The position numbers and the translations under genes were made by a program. Shown one piece after another: positions 35,363-44,412 of a stretch of DNA of 64,000 nt (position 1 is the stretch's first letter; every line of letters starts with the position of its first letter). The notes beneath the pieces are model-generated. The model saw only the letters and a list, made by a program, of their open reading frames with translations. It was not told the origin of the DNA and did no database searches. Location of the stretch: NCBI RefSeq assembly GCF_001499965.1, contig NZ_LQIT01000024.1:1-64000 (forward strand), written 5' to 3'. Source of the stretch: Mycobacterium sp. GA-2829 (lineage in GTDB: Bacteria; Actinomycetota; Actinomycetes; Mycobacteriales; Mycobacteriaceae).

Positions 35363-37537
35363 GTGGCATCGGTGATCGAGCACAAGCCGACGTTCTGCCG
35401 GATCTGCGAACCGCTGTGCGGGATGATCGCGACGGTCGAAGACGGTCGGCTGACGGCCCTGCGGCCGGACAAGGATCACCCGCTGTCGGCCGGCTTCGCC
35501 TGCCAGAAGGGCATCGCGTTCACCGAGGTGGTCAACGATCCGGACCGGGTGACGCGACCGCTGCGCCGCGGACCGGCCGGCTTCGTCGAGGTGACGTGGG
35601 ATGAGGCGATGGCCGACATCGCTTCTCGGCTGACGGCCATCCTGCGCCGTGACGGGTCCGGCGCCGTCGGCTGGTACATGGGTAACCCCGGCGCCTTCAG
35701 TTATGCGCACACCTTCGCGGCACTGTTGTTCATGAAGGGCCTGGGCCGCCACGGTCACTACTTCACGGCGTCCTCGCAGGACACCAACAGCAGGCTCATC
35801 GCGAGCCAGCTGCTCTACGGGGTACCGACGTCGGTGCCCATCCCGGATCTGACGAGGACCGAGCTGCTGGTCATGATGGGCGCCAATCCCGTTGTGTCGC
35901 ACGGTAGTTTCCTGACGGCACCGCGCATCAGGGACCGTATGCACGACATCGTCAAACGTGGTGGGCGCGTGGTGATCGTCGACCCGCGGCGCAGTGAGAC
36001 CGCGGCGACGTTCGAATGGCTCGGCATCATGCCGGACACCGACTCGCTGCTGTTGCTGTCGCTGCTGCATGTGATGTTCACCGATGACCTGGTCGACGTC
36101 GCCGCGGTGCGACGTCAGGCCGACGGCGTGGACTGGCTGCGCATGCTGTGCCTGCCGTTCGCCCCGGAGAACACGGCGGCCCGGACCGGTGTCGAGGCCG
36201 ACAGTGTGCGCGCATTGGCGCACGACTTGGTGCGCACACCGCGGGCGGCGGTGTACGGCCGGCTCGGCACCTGCGTCGGCACGCACGGCACGCTGACCAC
36301 CTACCTGATCGACGCGGTGAACCTCGTGGCAGGCAACCTCGACGTGCCGGGCGGTTCGGTGTTCAGCTCCATGCACACCGTCGGGCAGAAGTGGCAGAAC
36401 GTGGCGATGGGTGCCGTCATGCGGCGGTCCTACCGGCGCAAGCGCTCGCGGATCAGCGGTACGCCTTATGCGATCGGGTCGGAACCGGCGGCACTGATGG
36501 CCAAGGAGATCACGACCCCGGGTGACCGTCGCATCCGGGCGATGTTCGTCTCGGCGGGCAATCCGGTGCTGTCGGTGCCCAACGGCGAGGAACTCGAGGC
36601 GGCGTTCGACGACCTCGAGTTGTCGGTCGCGCTGGACTTCTACGTCACCGAGACGAGTTCGCGGTGCGACTACATCCTGCCCGTCACCACGATGTACGAA
36701 CGCGACGATTTTCCCTACACCTTTCAGGGCTTCCAGGCCACGTCGTTCCGTCAGGCGACCGAGGCCGTCCTCGCGCCCATGGGGCTGGCGCGCGCGGAGT
36801 GGGACATCGTCGAGGACCTGGCCGGACGGCTGGCGCGGCGCGTGCCCGCCTTCGCAATGTTCGCCGGTGTGCGAGAGGTGTTCGGCCCGGGGGCGTTACC
36901 GCGGGCGGTGATGGACGCCCTGGTGCGGATGTCCGACGGTGGGGACCGATTCGGGCTGCGCCGCGGCGGGCTGTCGCTGCGACGGCTGACCGAGCAGCAT
37001 CCGCATGGCGTCGTGGTGGCGCCGCACATCCGCACCGGTGTGCTGCGCGAGGCCGTCGGCTACCTGTCACGGCGAGTGCGGTTGGCGCAGCCGGGGATTG
37101 CCGCCGAGGTCGACGCGCTGTCGCGACGCGCGGTGCCCGACGGTTACCCGCTGCGGATGATCGGCTTACGCGAGCCGCGCTCGGAGAACTCGTGGATGCA
37201 CAACTCCCCGCTGTTGATGCGCGGTGACCGCCGCCAGCACGCGCTGATGCACGTCGACGACGCCGCCGAGCAGCACATCGCCGACGGCGACGATGTGCGG
37301 ATCACCTCGCCCTACGGCAGCATCACCGTCCCGGTGCTGACGACGAAGGATTTGATGGCGGGCGTCGTCGCGGTGCCCCACGGCTGGGGTCACAAGGGCA
37401 CCGGCGGTTGGCGGCTGGCCAACCGCGCCGGTGGCGCCAACGTCAACCAGCTGACGTCCAGCGACCCCGCCGACGTGGAGGCGCTGTCCGGGATGGCGTG
37501 GCTGACCGGCGTCCCGGTGCGGGTGCAGCGCGTTTGA
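35363..37537 (+). CDS. Molybdopterin oxidoreductase of the DMSO-reductase superfamily
   Basis: A 724-residue cytosolic (no Tat signal) molybdo-bis-MGD enzyme with an N-terminal [4Fe-4S] site C-x2-C-x3-C-x27-C (FCRICEPLCG ... FACQKG). Central and C-terminal cofactor regions (MMGANPVVSHG, NSWMHNSPLLM, GVVAVPHGWGHKG) are typical. At the position where NapA and formate dehydrogenase supply the Mo-ligating Cys/Sec (D-x3-R-x-C/U), this protein reads DTNSRLI, so the ligand appears to be absent. No small FeS or membrane subunit is adjacent. GTG at 35363 is used; GTG at 35372 is also possible. Substrate unknown; a hydroxylation or redox step on the island's substrate is conceivable. Confidence 0.87.
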   Translation: MASVIEHKPTFCRICEPLCGMIATVEDGRLTALRPDKDHPLSAGFACQKGIAFTEVVNDPDRVTRPLRRGPAGFVEVTWDEAMADIASRLTAILRRDGSGAVGWYMGNPGAFSYAHTFAALLFMKGLGRHGHYFTASSQDTNSRLIASQLLYGVPTSVPIPDLTRTELLVMMGANPVVSHGSFLTAPRIRDRMHDIVKRGGRVVIVDPRRSETAATFEWLGIMPDTDSLLLLSLLHVMFTDDLVDVAAVRRQADGVDWLRMLCLPFAPENTAARTGVEADSVRALAHDLVRTPRAAVYGRLGTCVGTHGTLTTYLIDAVNLVAGNLDVPGGSVFSSMHTVGQKWQNVAMGAVMRRSYRRKRSRISGTPYAIGSEPAALMAKEITTPGDRRIRAMFVSAGNPVLSVPNGEELEAAFDDLELSVALDFYVTETSSRCDYILPVTTMYERDDFPYTFQGFQATSFRQATEAVLAPMGLARAEWDIVEDLAGRLARRVPAFAMFAGVREVFGPGALPRAVMDALVRMSDGGDRFGLRRGGLSLRRLTEQHPHGVVVAPHIRTGVLREAVGYLSRRVRLAQPGIAAEVDALSRRAVPDGYPLRMIGLREPRSENSWMHNSPLLMRGDRRQHALMHVDDAAEQHIADGDDVRITSPYGSITVPVLTTKDLMAGVVAVPHGWGHKGTGGWRLANRAGGANVNQLTSSDPADVEALSGMAWLTGVPVRVQRV

Positions 37538-37549
37538 TGTTCGCCGTCG

Positions 37550-38773
37550 TCAGGCGATGGCGCCGGAGTCCTTGAGCGCCTCGATGCGGTCCCAGTCCAG
37601 GCCCACCTCCATGAGCACGAGTTCGGTGTGCTCGGAAGCCTGTGGTGCGCGCGTCGTCTCCAGCGGTTCGTGGTTGAACTGCACCGGGCCGCGCACCACC
37701 TTGAACGGCTCGCCGCCGTCGCTCGCCGCGACCTCGACGATCATGTCGTTGGCGATGGCCTGCTCGTCGCTACCCAGATCGACCAGACTCTGGAACGGCG
37801 CCCACTGTCCCTTCATGGTCTTGAGGTGTTCGCGCCAGTAGTCGAACGGTTTGCTCCGGATGGACTCGGCGATGAGTTGGACTGCCGCCTCGGCGTTCTG
37901 GATGAGCGGCATGACGTCGTTGAAGCGCGGATCGTCGGCCAACTCGGGCAGGCCCAGGTGTTCGAAGGCGTCGCGGATGTAGCCGGTCGGGCTGACGATG
38001 CACAGGTTGATGGTGCCGCCGTCCGACGTCAGATAGTTCGCCATGAAGGGGTTGACCGACGCGGTGGTGCCCGGCATCAGCGAGCGCATGGTCTCACCGG
38101 TCTCCAACCCCTGGGTGACGCTGGCGCCCGCGGCCCACCAGGCGGTGCTGAGCAGCGAGACGTCGAGTTCGACGGCCTCGCCGGTACGTTCGCGGTGGAA
38201 CAGCGCCGCCGAGATGCCGCCGGCGATGTTCATCCCGCCGATCGAGTCGCCGAACGCCGGAATGCCCTGGGGGAGTGCGCCGCCGATCTCCTCGGGCGTG
38301 AGCGCGTGCCCGACGCCGCTGCGGGTCCAGAACGCGGTGCCGTCGAAGCCGCCGACGTCGCGTTCGGGACCCTTGTCCCCGTAGGCGCTGCCCCTGGCGT
38401 AGATGATGTTCGGGTTCGCCGCGCGGATGTGCTCGACATCGAACTTGTTCTTCTGCCGCTGGGCGGGCAGGTAATTGGTGAGGAACACGTCGGCGGTCTT
38501 GGCGATCTCGTAGAGCACCTCCTGGCCGTCGGGCGTCGAGACGTCGATACCGACGCTGCGCTTACCGCGGTTGGGGTGCTCGATCAGCGGGTGCCGGTTC
38601 GGATCCAGTTGGAAGCCACCCATGTTGATGAAGCCGCGCTGGGTGTCCCCGCGCACCGGGTGTTCGACCTTGATGACGTCGGCGCCCCAGTCGGCGAGGA
38701 TCGCGCCCGCCGCCGGGACGAAGGTGAACTGGGCGACCTCGAGGACGCGCACACCCTGCATCACCTTGATCAC
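37550..38773 (-). CDS. CaiB/BaiF-type CoA transferase
   Basis: A 407-residue class III CoA transferase that moves CoA between acids via an aspartyl-CoA intermediate. The N-terminal VLEVAQFTFVPAAGAILADWG, the HPNRGKRSVGIDV segment and the catalytic Asp in AVELDVSLLSTAW are present. The GTG start follows CAGGAGCTCAC. It is divergent from an aldehyde dehydrogenase across a TACTGTAA-type site and convergent with the molybdoenzyme gene, 12 bp away. Confidence 0.9.
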   Translation of the reverse strand: MIKVMQGVRVLEVAQFTFVPAAGAILADWGADVIKVEHPVRGDTQRGFINMGGFQLDPNRHPLIEHPNRGKRSVGIDVSTPDGQEVLYEIAKTADVFLTNYLPAQRQKNKFDVEHIRAANPNIIYARGSAYGDKGPERDVGGFDGTAFWTRSGVGHALTPEEIGGALPQGIPAFGDSIGGMNIAGGISAALFHRERTGEAVELDVSLLSTAWWAAGASVTQGLETGETMRSLMPGTTASVNPFMANYLTSDGGTINLCIVSPTGYIRDAFEHLGLPELADDPRFNDVMPLIQNAEAAVQLIAESIRSKPFDYWREHLKTMKGQWAPFQSLVDLGSDEQAIANDMIVEVAASDGGEPFKVVRGPVQFNHEPLETTRAPQASEHTELVLMEVGLDWDRIEALKDSGAIA

Positions 38774-38814
38774 GTGAGCTCCTGACCTGTCGACGGGTGG
38801 GACGGGTGCGGCGT

Positions 38815-38833
38815 TACCGTAATGGTTACAGTT
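38815..38833. promoter_or_regulatory. TACTGTAA-type operator, good copy
   Basis: TACCGTAA-TGG-TTACAGTT matches 14 of 16 positions. It lies between the CoA transferase (41 bp) and the aldehyde dehydrogenase (36 bp). Confidence 0.75.
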
Positions 38834-38869
38834 GACGGCACCATCTCGAGCGATCCTATAGGAGGGCCG

Positions 38870-40411
38870 GTGGCCGACGTGATCGATGAGCGGACCGAGA
38901 CCAGTGTCGAGGTCGGTGAGCGGGCGGCCCGCCGGGCCGAGCCCCGCATGCTGATCGACGGCGACCTGACCGAATCGGCTTCGGGCGAGCGATTCGACAA
39001 CCACAGCCCCGCGACCGGTCGGGTGCTGGGGCAGACCGCGGCGGCGGGCGCCGAGGACATGGACCGGGCGATCGCCGCGGCGCGCCGGGCATTCGACGAC
39101 ACCGGGTGGTCGACCGACCGCGCACTGCGTGTGCGGTGTCTGCAGCAACTGCAGGAGGCCATCGAATCCGAACGCGAGGACCTGCGCGAGGAACTCGTCG
39201 CCGAGGTCGGTTGTCCGGTGATGTCCACCCGGGACGCCCAACTCGACTGGCCGCTGACCGAATCGCTGCGCTATCCCGCCACGCTCGTCGACGACTTCGG
39301 TTGGGCGCGAACCCTTCCCGGTGGTGGCCTCTTCGGTGAGCGCAACGTCCGCACCGTTGTCAAGGAGCCCGTCGGTGTGGTCGCCGCGATCACCCCGTCG
39401 AACTATCCGATCGAGGTGATTCTCAACAAGCTCGGCCCCGCGCTGGCCACCGGCAACACCGTCGTCCTCAAACCGGATCCGCACACACCGTGGAACGCCA
39501 CCCGCCTCGGGCGGCTGATCGCCGAGCGCACCGACATCCCGCCGGGCGTGGTCAACGTCGTCCCCACCCCCTCCAACGAGGTCGCGGGCATCCTCGGAGC
39601 AGATCCGCGGGTGGACATGGTGTCGTTCACCGGCTCCACCGCCGTGGGCAAGCACCTCATGCGTCAGGGCGCCGACACGATGAAGCGGACGTTTCTCGAA
39701 CTCGGCGGCAAATCGGCGCTGATCGTGCTCGACGACGCCGACCCCGCGCGGATCCTGCCCGGCGCGATCGGCGTGCTCGCCCACGCGGGCCAGGCATGCG
39801 CGATGACCACCCGGCTGATCATCCACGAATCACTGGTCGAGCGGGCGGTCGGCGAGATCGCCGCGGCGTTCGAGGCGGTACCGGTCGGCGATCCCGCGGC
39901 GCCGACGACGTTCGTCGGTCCGCTCATCAGCGCCGCCCAGCAGCGCAAGGTGCTCGACGCGTGCGCCAAGGCGCGCAGCGACGGAGCCGAGATCGTCACC
40001 GGCGGTGGGCTCGTCGACGGTCTGCCCGAGCACCTCGCCGGCGGTCACTTCGTCGCCCCGACGCTGATCACCGGCGTGGACAACAGCGCCGCGATCGCGC
40101 GGGAGGAGATCTTCGGGCCGGTGCTGGTGGTGTTGCCGTTCCGCGACGACGACGAGGCGGTGCGGATCGCCAACGACAGCGCGTACGGGCTCGCCGGCGC
40201 CGTGCTGTCGTCCTCGCTGGAACGGGGGATGAGCGTCGCCCATCGCGTGCGCACCGGATCGATAGGCGTCAACGGCGGCATGTTCTACGGCGCCGACGCG
40301 CCGTTCGGCGGCTACAAGCAGAGCGGCGTCGGAAGGCAGTGCGGCATCGAGGGTTTCGAGCAGTACCTGGAGACCAAGACCATCGCCCACCGCGCGCCCC
40401 GCCGGGGTTAA
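38870..40411 (+). CDS. NAD(P)-dependent aldehyde dehydrogenase
   Basis: A 513-residue aldehyde dehydrogenase oxidising an aldehyde to the acid that the ligases could then activate. Catalytic Glu277 (FLELGGKSA) and Cys310 (GQACAMTTR), FTGSTAVGK and EEIFGPVL are present. GTG at 38870 is preferred because AGGAGG lies four bases upstream; the open frame to 38822 would start inside the operator, and GTG at 38879 is another option. Its stop overlaps the convergent P450 by 4 bp. Confidence 0.88.
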   Translation: MADVIDERTETSVEVGERAARRAEPRMLIDGDLTESASGERFDNHSPATGRVLGQTAAAGAEDMDRAIAAARRAFDDTGWSTDRALRVRCLQQLQEAIESEREDLREELVAEVGCPVMSTRDAQLDWPLTESLRYPATLVDDFGWARTLPGGGLFGERNVRTVVKEPVGVVAAITPSNYPIEVILNKLGPALATGNTVVLKPDPHTPWNATRLGRLIAERTDIPPGVVNVVPTPSNEVAGILGADPRVDMVSFTGSTAVGKHLMRQGADTMKRTFLELGGKSALIVLDDADPARILPGAIGVLAHAGQACAMTTRLIIHESLVERAVGEIAAAFEAVPVGDPAAPTTFVGPLISAAQQRKVLDACAKARSDGAEIVTGGGLVDGLPEHLAGGHFVAPTLITGVDNSAAIAREEIFGPVLVVLPFRDDDEAVRIANDSAYGLAGAVLSSSLERGMSVAHRVRTGSIGVNGGMFYGADAPFGGYKQSGVGRQCGIEGFEQYLETKTIAHRAPRRG

Positions 40412-41622
40412 CCGGTCGCGGCGAACGTCACCGGGAGCGCCGACGGCGACCGGAACGGCTGGCCGAAGATGTGCGGATCGTCGTCGGTCACCAACCGCAG
40501 GTCGCGAACGCGGGTCAGCAGGCATTCCAGTGCGACACGGGTCTCCATGCGGGCCAGGTGCAGGCCCAGACAGGTGTGCGCGCCTGCGGCGAACGACAGG
40601 TGCGAGGTGCGGTCGCGGAAGATGTCGAAGTACTCTGCGCGGTCCCAGCGTCGCTCGTCGCGATTGGCCGAGCCGATGCACGCGTCGATCACGGTGTGCT
40701 TCGGCACGGCCACCCCGTCGAGTTCGGTGTCGACGGTGGTGAACCGCTGCACGGTGGTCAGCGGCGTCTCGTACCGCAACCCCTCCTCGATGGCCTGCGG
40801 GATCAGCCCGGGGTCGGCTGCCACCGCGGCCAACTGGTCGGGGTGGGTGAGCAACAGGAACAGCAGGTTGCCCGAGGAGCGGTAGGTGGTCTCCAGACCC
40901 GCGGGCAGCAAGAGCCGCAGGAACGAGTAGATCGCGCGGTCGTCGAGCTTCACGCCGTCCACCTCGGCGGTGACGAGGTCACCGATGATGTCGTCGGTGG
41001 GGTGGGACCGGCGCCGTTGCATCTGCTCGAGGAAGTATGCCTCGAGTGCCGCCGACGCGTCGAACGCGCGCTGATAGTTCACCGTGTAGCTGATCAACTC
41101 CTCGGCACGCCGCCGGAACATCGGCAGATCGTCCTCGGGCAGGCCCAGCAGTCGCGCGATCACCCGCGTGGGGAACTCGAAGGTGAAGGACCGCACCAGG
41201 TCCGTTGTTCCGGCGTCGACGAACTCGTCGATCAGCGCGTCGACCACGGGCCGCACGATCTCCGGCTCCCACCGGGCCAGCGATCTCGACTTGAAGGCCG
41301 CCGCGACGAGGTTGCGGTGGCCGCGGTGCGGATGGCCCTCCATCGCCAGGATCGTGGGTCCGGTGAACAGCCCGATCGTCGTGTCGTAGTGGGCGGAACT
41401 GAACACCCTGCCGTCGCGGAGGACGCGGTTGACCGCGTCGAACGACATCGCCGCGTACCCGTCGGCGGGCCGCAGGGATTCCGGTGTCTTCGAGTAGTCG
41501 ATGACCGTGCCGTGGAAGACGCCGCCTACCGACCGCTTCTCGGCGAAGTACGGGTAGGGGTCACGCAGATAGCCGGCCGGCTTCGCGGCCGTGACGACGG
41601 TGTCCCGAATCGAACGTGCCAC
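40408..41622 (-). CDS. Cytochrome P450
   Basis: A 404-residue soluble bacterial P450. The I-helix oxygen-binding motif reads PAGLETT, the ExxR motif EGLR, and the heme-binding loop FAAGAHTCLG with the axial Cys. No ferredoxin or reductase gene is near, so it must borrow partners. The GTG start at 41622 lies 12 bp from a perfect TACTGTAA palindrome shared with the divergent aldehyde dehydrogenase/P450 pair. Confidence 0.9.
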   Translation of the reverse strand: MARSIRDTVVTAAKPAGYLRDPYPYFAEKRSVGGVFHGTVIDYSKTPESLRPADGYAAMSFDAVNRVLRDGRVFSSAHYDTTIGLFTGPTILAMEGHPHRGHRNLVAAAFKSRSLARWEPEIVRPVVDALIDEFVDAGTTDLVRSFTFEFPTRVIARLLGLPEDDLPMFRRRAEELISYTVNYQRAFDASAALEAYFLEQMQRRRSHPTDDIIGDLVTAEVDGVKLDDRAIYSFLRLLLPAGLETTYRSSGNLLFLLLTHPDQLAAVAADPGLIPQAIEEGLRYETPLTTVQRFTTVDTELDGVAVPKHTVIDACIGSANRDERRWDRAEYFDIFRDRTSHLSFAAGAHTCLGLHLARMETRVALECLLTRVRDLRLVTDDDPHIFGQPFRSPSALPVTFAATG

Positions 41623-41633
41623 GGCACCGACTT

Positions 41634-41652
41634 TACTGTAACCATTACAGTA
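41634..41652. promoter_or_regulatory. TACTGTAA-type operator, perfect copy
   Basis: TACTGTAACCATTACAGTA is a perfect inverted repeat of 8-bp arms with a 3-bp spacer. It lies between the divergent P450 (12 bp) and the aldehyde dehydrogenase (59 bp). Confidence 0.85.
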
Positions 41653-41710
41653 GTGCCGTGTGCACCGTTACCCTGACCGCACGGGCAACGAGAACTCGTC
41701 TGGAGCACCG

Positions 41711-43200
41711 ATGACCACAGTCGCCGAACGCGTCGACAACGCCGGGCATCACGGCCGGTTGCTCACCACCCTGCAGCGCCAGCGCAGCGCCTTCCTCGCG
41801 GAGGGACCGCCGAGCGTCGCCGTGCGCCGGGACCGCATCGACCGCCTCACCGCGCTCATGCTCGACAACGCCGACGCGATCGTCGACGCGATGGCCGCCG
41901 ACTACGGGACGCGTCCGCGGACCGGGGCCGTGTTCACCGAGATCCTCGGCGCACTCCCGGTGATCGAGCACACCAGATCGCACTTCCCGAAGTGGATGCG
42001 CCCGAGGCCTGTGCTGCGGCCCGCGCGACTGACGGGTCTGCGGGCCGAGGTGGTGCCGACACCGGTCGGGTGGTCGGCATCGTCGGACCGTGGAACTTCC
42101 CCGTCAACCTCGTCGTGCTGCCCGCCGCCGCGGCGTTCGCCGCCGGCAACCGGGTGATGATCAAGATGTCCGAAATCACGTCCCGCACAGCCGAACTGAT
42201 CGAGACGCGGGCGTCCGAGTACTTCGACGACACCGAACTCGCCGTCGTCACCGGCGGACCCGACACCGCGGCCGCGTTCGCGACGCTGCCGTTCGACCAC
42301 CTGTTCTTCACCGGGTCACCGGGCGTCGGCGTGGAGGTCCAACGTGCCGCGGCCGCGAACCTCGTCCCGGTCACCCTCGAACTCGGCGGCAAGAATCCGG
42401 TCGTCGTCAGCCCGCGCGCCGACCTCCGCCGCGCCGCCGAGCGGATCGCCCGCGGCCGCATGGTCAACGGCGGCCAGGTGTGCGTATGCCCCGACTACGT
42501 CCTGGTGCCCGGCCACCTCGTCGACGAGTTCAGCGCGACCGTGCTCGCCACGTGGCGGCGGATGTTCCCGTCGATCACCGGTAGCGACGTCTACTGCTCG
42601 TCGGTCAACGAGGCCAACTTCGACCGCGTCGTCGGCCTGATCGACGACGCCCGGGCCGGTGGTGCGCGCGTGGACAGCGTTGTCCCGCCGGGGGAATCGC
42701 TGCCGGACCGGGTGACGCGCAAGATCCCGCCCACCGTGGTACGTGACGTGGCGCCGACCATGCGCGTGGCGTCCGAGGAGGTGTTCGGCCCGGTGCTGTC
42801 GGTGACCGGCTACACCACGACGGACGAGGCCGTCGGCATCGTCAACAGCGGTCCCGCCCCGCTGGTGGCGTACTGGTTCGGACCCGATGACGACGACTTC
42901 CGCACCTTCGTGCACCGCACCCGCAGCGGCGGGGTCGCCCGCAACGACTTCGCCGCGCAGATGATCCCGTCGGACGCGCCGTTCGGCGGGGTGGGACGCA
43001 GCGGGATGGGCGCCTATCACGGCAAGGCCGGGTTCGACACGTTCAGCCACCACCGGTCCGTGGTGGGCAGCGACCTGCCGTTCTCCATCACCGGCGGCGC
43101 CGCACCGCCCTTCGGCGCCGCCATGCGGCGCGGCACCGAACTCCGGCTGCGGATGGCCCGTCGGCGCACCCACCGCAGGCTCCGGCGCAGGAACGCTTGA
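41711..43200 (+). pseudogene. Aldehyde dehydrogenase (coniferyl-aldehyde type) with a single-base frameshift
   Basis: The first 120 codons (from ATG at 41711, MTTVAERVDNAG) encode the N-terminus of a coniferyl-aldehyde-dehydrogenase-like protein. At 42065-42070 (TCGGGT) one base is missing: VPTPVG continues as VVGIVGPWNFPVNLVV only in the next frame, which stays open to 43200. The C-terminal part keeps the catalytic Glu (LELGGKNP) and Cys (GGQVCVCPDY). Restoring one G gives about 496 residues, normal for the family. True inactivation and sequencing error in a G run cannot be separated here. Confidence 0.87.
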
Positions 43201-43209
43201 AGGGACGAG

Positions 43210-44412
43210 ATGACCCAGACGACACTCGTGTTCGACCCGTTCTCCGAGGATTTCTTCAACGGGCCGTACGACACCTACCGGCGGATGCGCGACGAGGCCC
43301 CGGTCTACTACAGCGACCAGTACGACTTCTACGCGTTGAGCCGGCACGCCGACGTCGCCGCGGCGTTCAAGAACTTCACGACGTACTCCTCGGCGCGCGG
43401 CGTGGATCTGGCCATGGTGCGCAACGAGGATCCGCCCCCGCACAAGTCGATCATCATGATGGACCCGCCCGAACACCGTCACATGCGCAGCCTGCTCAAC
43501 AAGGTGTTCACGCCACGGGCCATCCAGTCGTTGCGGCCGATGGTCGAGAGCGTCGTCGACGGCTGCCTGCGCGACCTCGGCACGGAATTCGATGCGGTGC
43601 AGGATTTCTCGGCGCTGTTCCCGATCGAGATCATCAGCCGGATGATCGGGGTGCCCGCCGAGGACCGGCAACAGATGCGGCTGTGGGTCGACGAATTCCT
43701 GCACCGCGAACCCGGTGAGGTCGAGATGGGTGCGCGCGGGATCCAGGCAGGCACCGAGATGGCCGTGTACCTCTACAAACTGACCAAGAACCGCCGCGGT
43801 GACCTGGGTGAGGATCTGTTGAGCCGGCTGATCACCGCCGAGATCGAGCGGGAGGACGGCGAACACGGTCCGCTCGACAACATCGAGATCACCCAGTTCG
43901 CGATGCTGCTCGCCGGGGCGGGCGCCGAGACCGTCACCAAACTGATCGGCAACGCCGCGGTGGTGTTCGCGCAGAATCCGGACCAGTGGCGCCTACTGCT
44001 CGGCGACCGCGCCAAGGTGCCCGCCGCCGTCGAGGAACTCCTGCGCTACGAGGCGCCCGCACAGTACAACGTGCGCTGCTCGCAGACCGATGTGGAAATG
44101 CACGGTGTGACTATCCCGGCGGGGAAACCGGTGTTCCTCATCGGCGGTTCGGCCAACCGCGATCCCGCCGCGTGGACCGATCCGGACACCTTCGACATCG
44201 ACCGGGACCGCACCGAGGCGCAGAACCTCGGCTTCGGCTACGGCATCCACAGCTGCCTCGGGGCGGCGCTCGCCCGGATGGAGAGCGTGATCGCGCTGGA
44301 GCGGATGCTCGACTTCATGCCCCGCTACGAGGTCGACCGGGACGGCTGCCGGCGGGTGAACATGCAGAACGTCGCCGGCTGGCAGAACGTCCCGGTGCGG
44401 GTCAGCCGGTGA
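43210..44412 (+). CDS. Cytochrome P450
   Basis: A 400-residue P450 with I-helix LAGAGAETVTK, ExxR in ELLRYEAP and heme loop FGYGIHSCLG. It has the MDPPEHRHMRSLLNKVF segment common to bacterial P450s. ATG follows AGGGACGAG and lies 10 bp after the aldehyde dehydrogenase, so the two are probably co-transcribed: alcohol or aldehyde formation and oxidation could be linked. Its end overlaps the convergent ligase by 11 bp. Confidence 0.9.
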   Translation: MTQTTLVFDPFSEDFFNGPYDTYRRMRDEAPVYYSDQYDFYALSRHADVAAAFKNFTTYSSARGVDLAMVRNEDPPPHKSIIMMDPPEHRHMRSLLNKVFTPRAIQSLRPMVESVVDGCLRDLGTEFDAVQDFSALFPIEIISRMIGVPAEDRQQMRLWVDEFLHREPGEVEMGARGIQAGTEMAVYLYKLTKNRRGDLGEDLLSRLITAEIEREDGEHGPLDNIEITQFAMLLAGAGAETVTKLIGNAAVVFAQNPDQWRLLLGDRAKVPAAVEELLRYEAPAQYNVRCSQTDVEMHGVTIPAGKPVFLIGGSANRDPAAWTDPDTFDIDRDRTEAQNLGFGYGIHSCLGAALARMESVIALERMLDFMPRYEVDRDGCRRVNMQNVAGWQNVPVRVSR

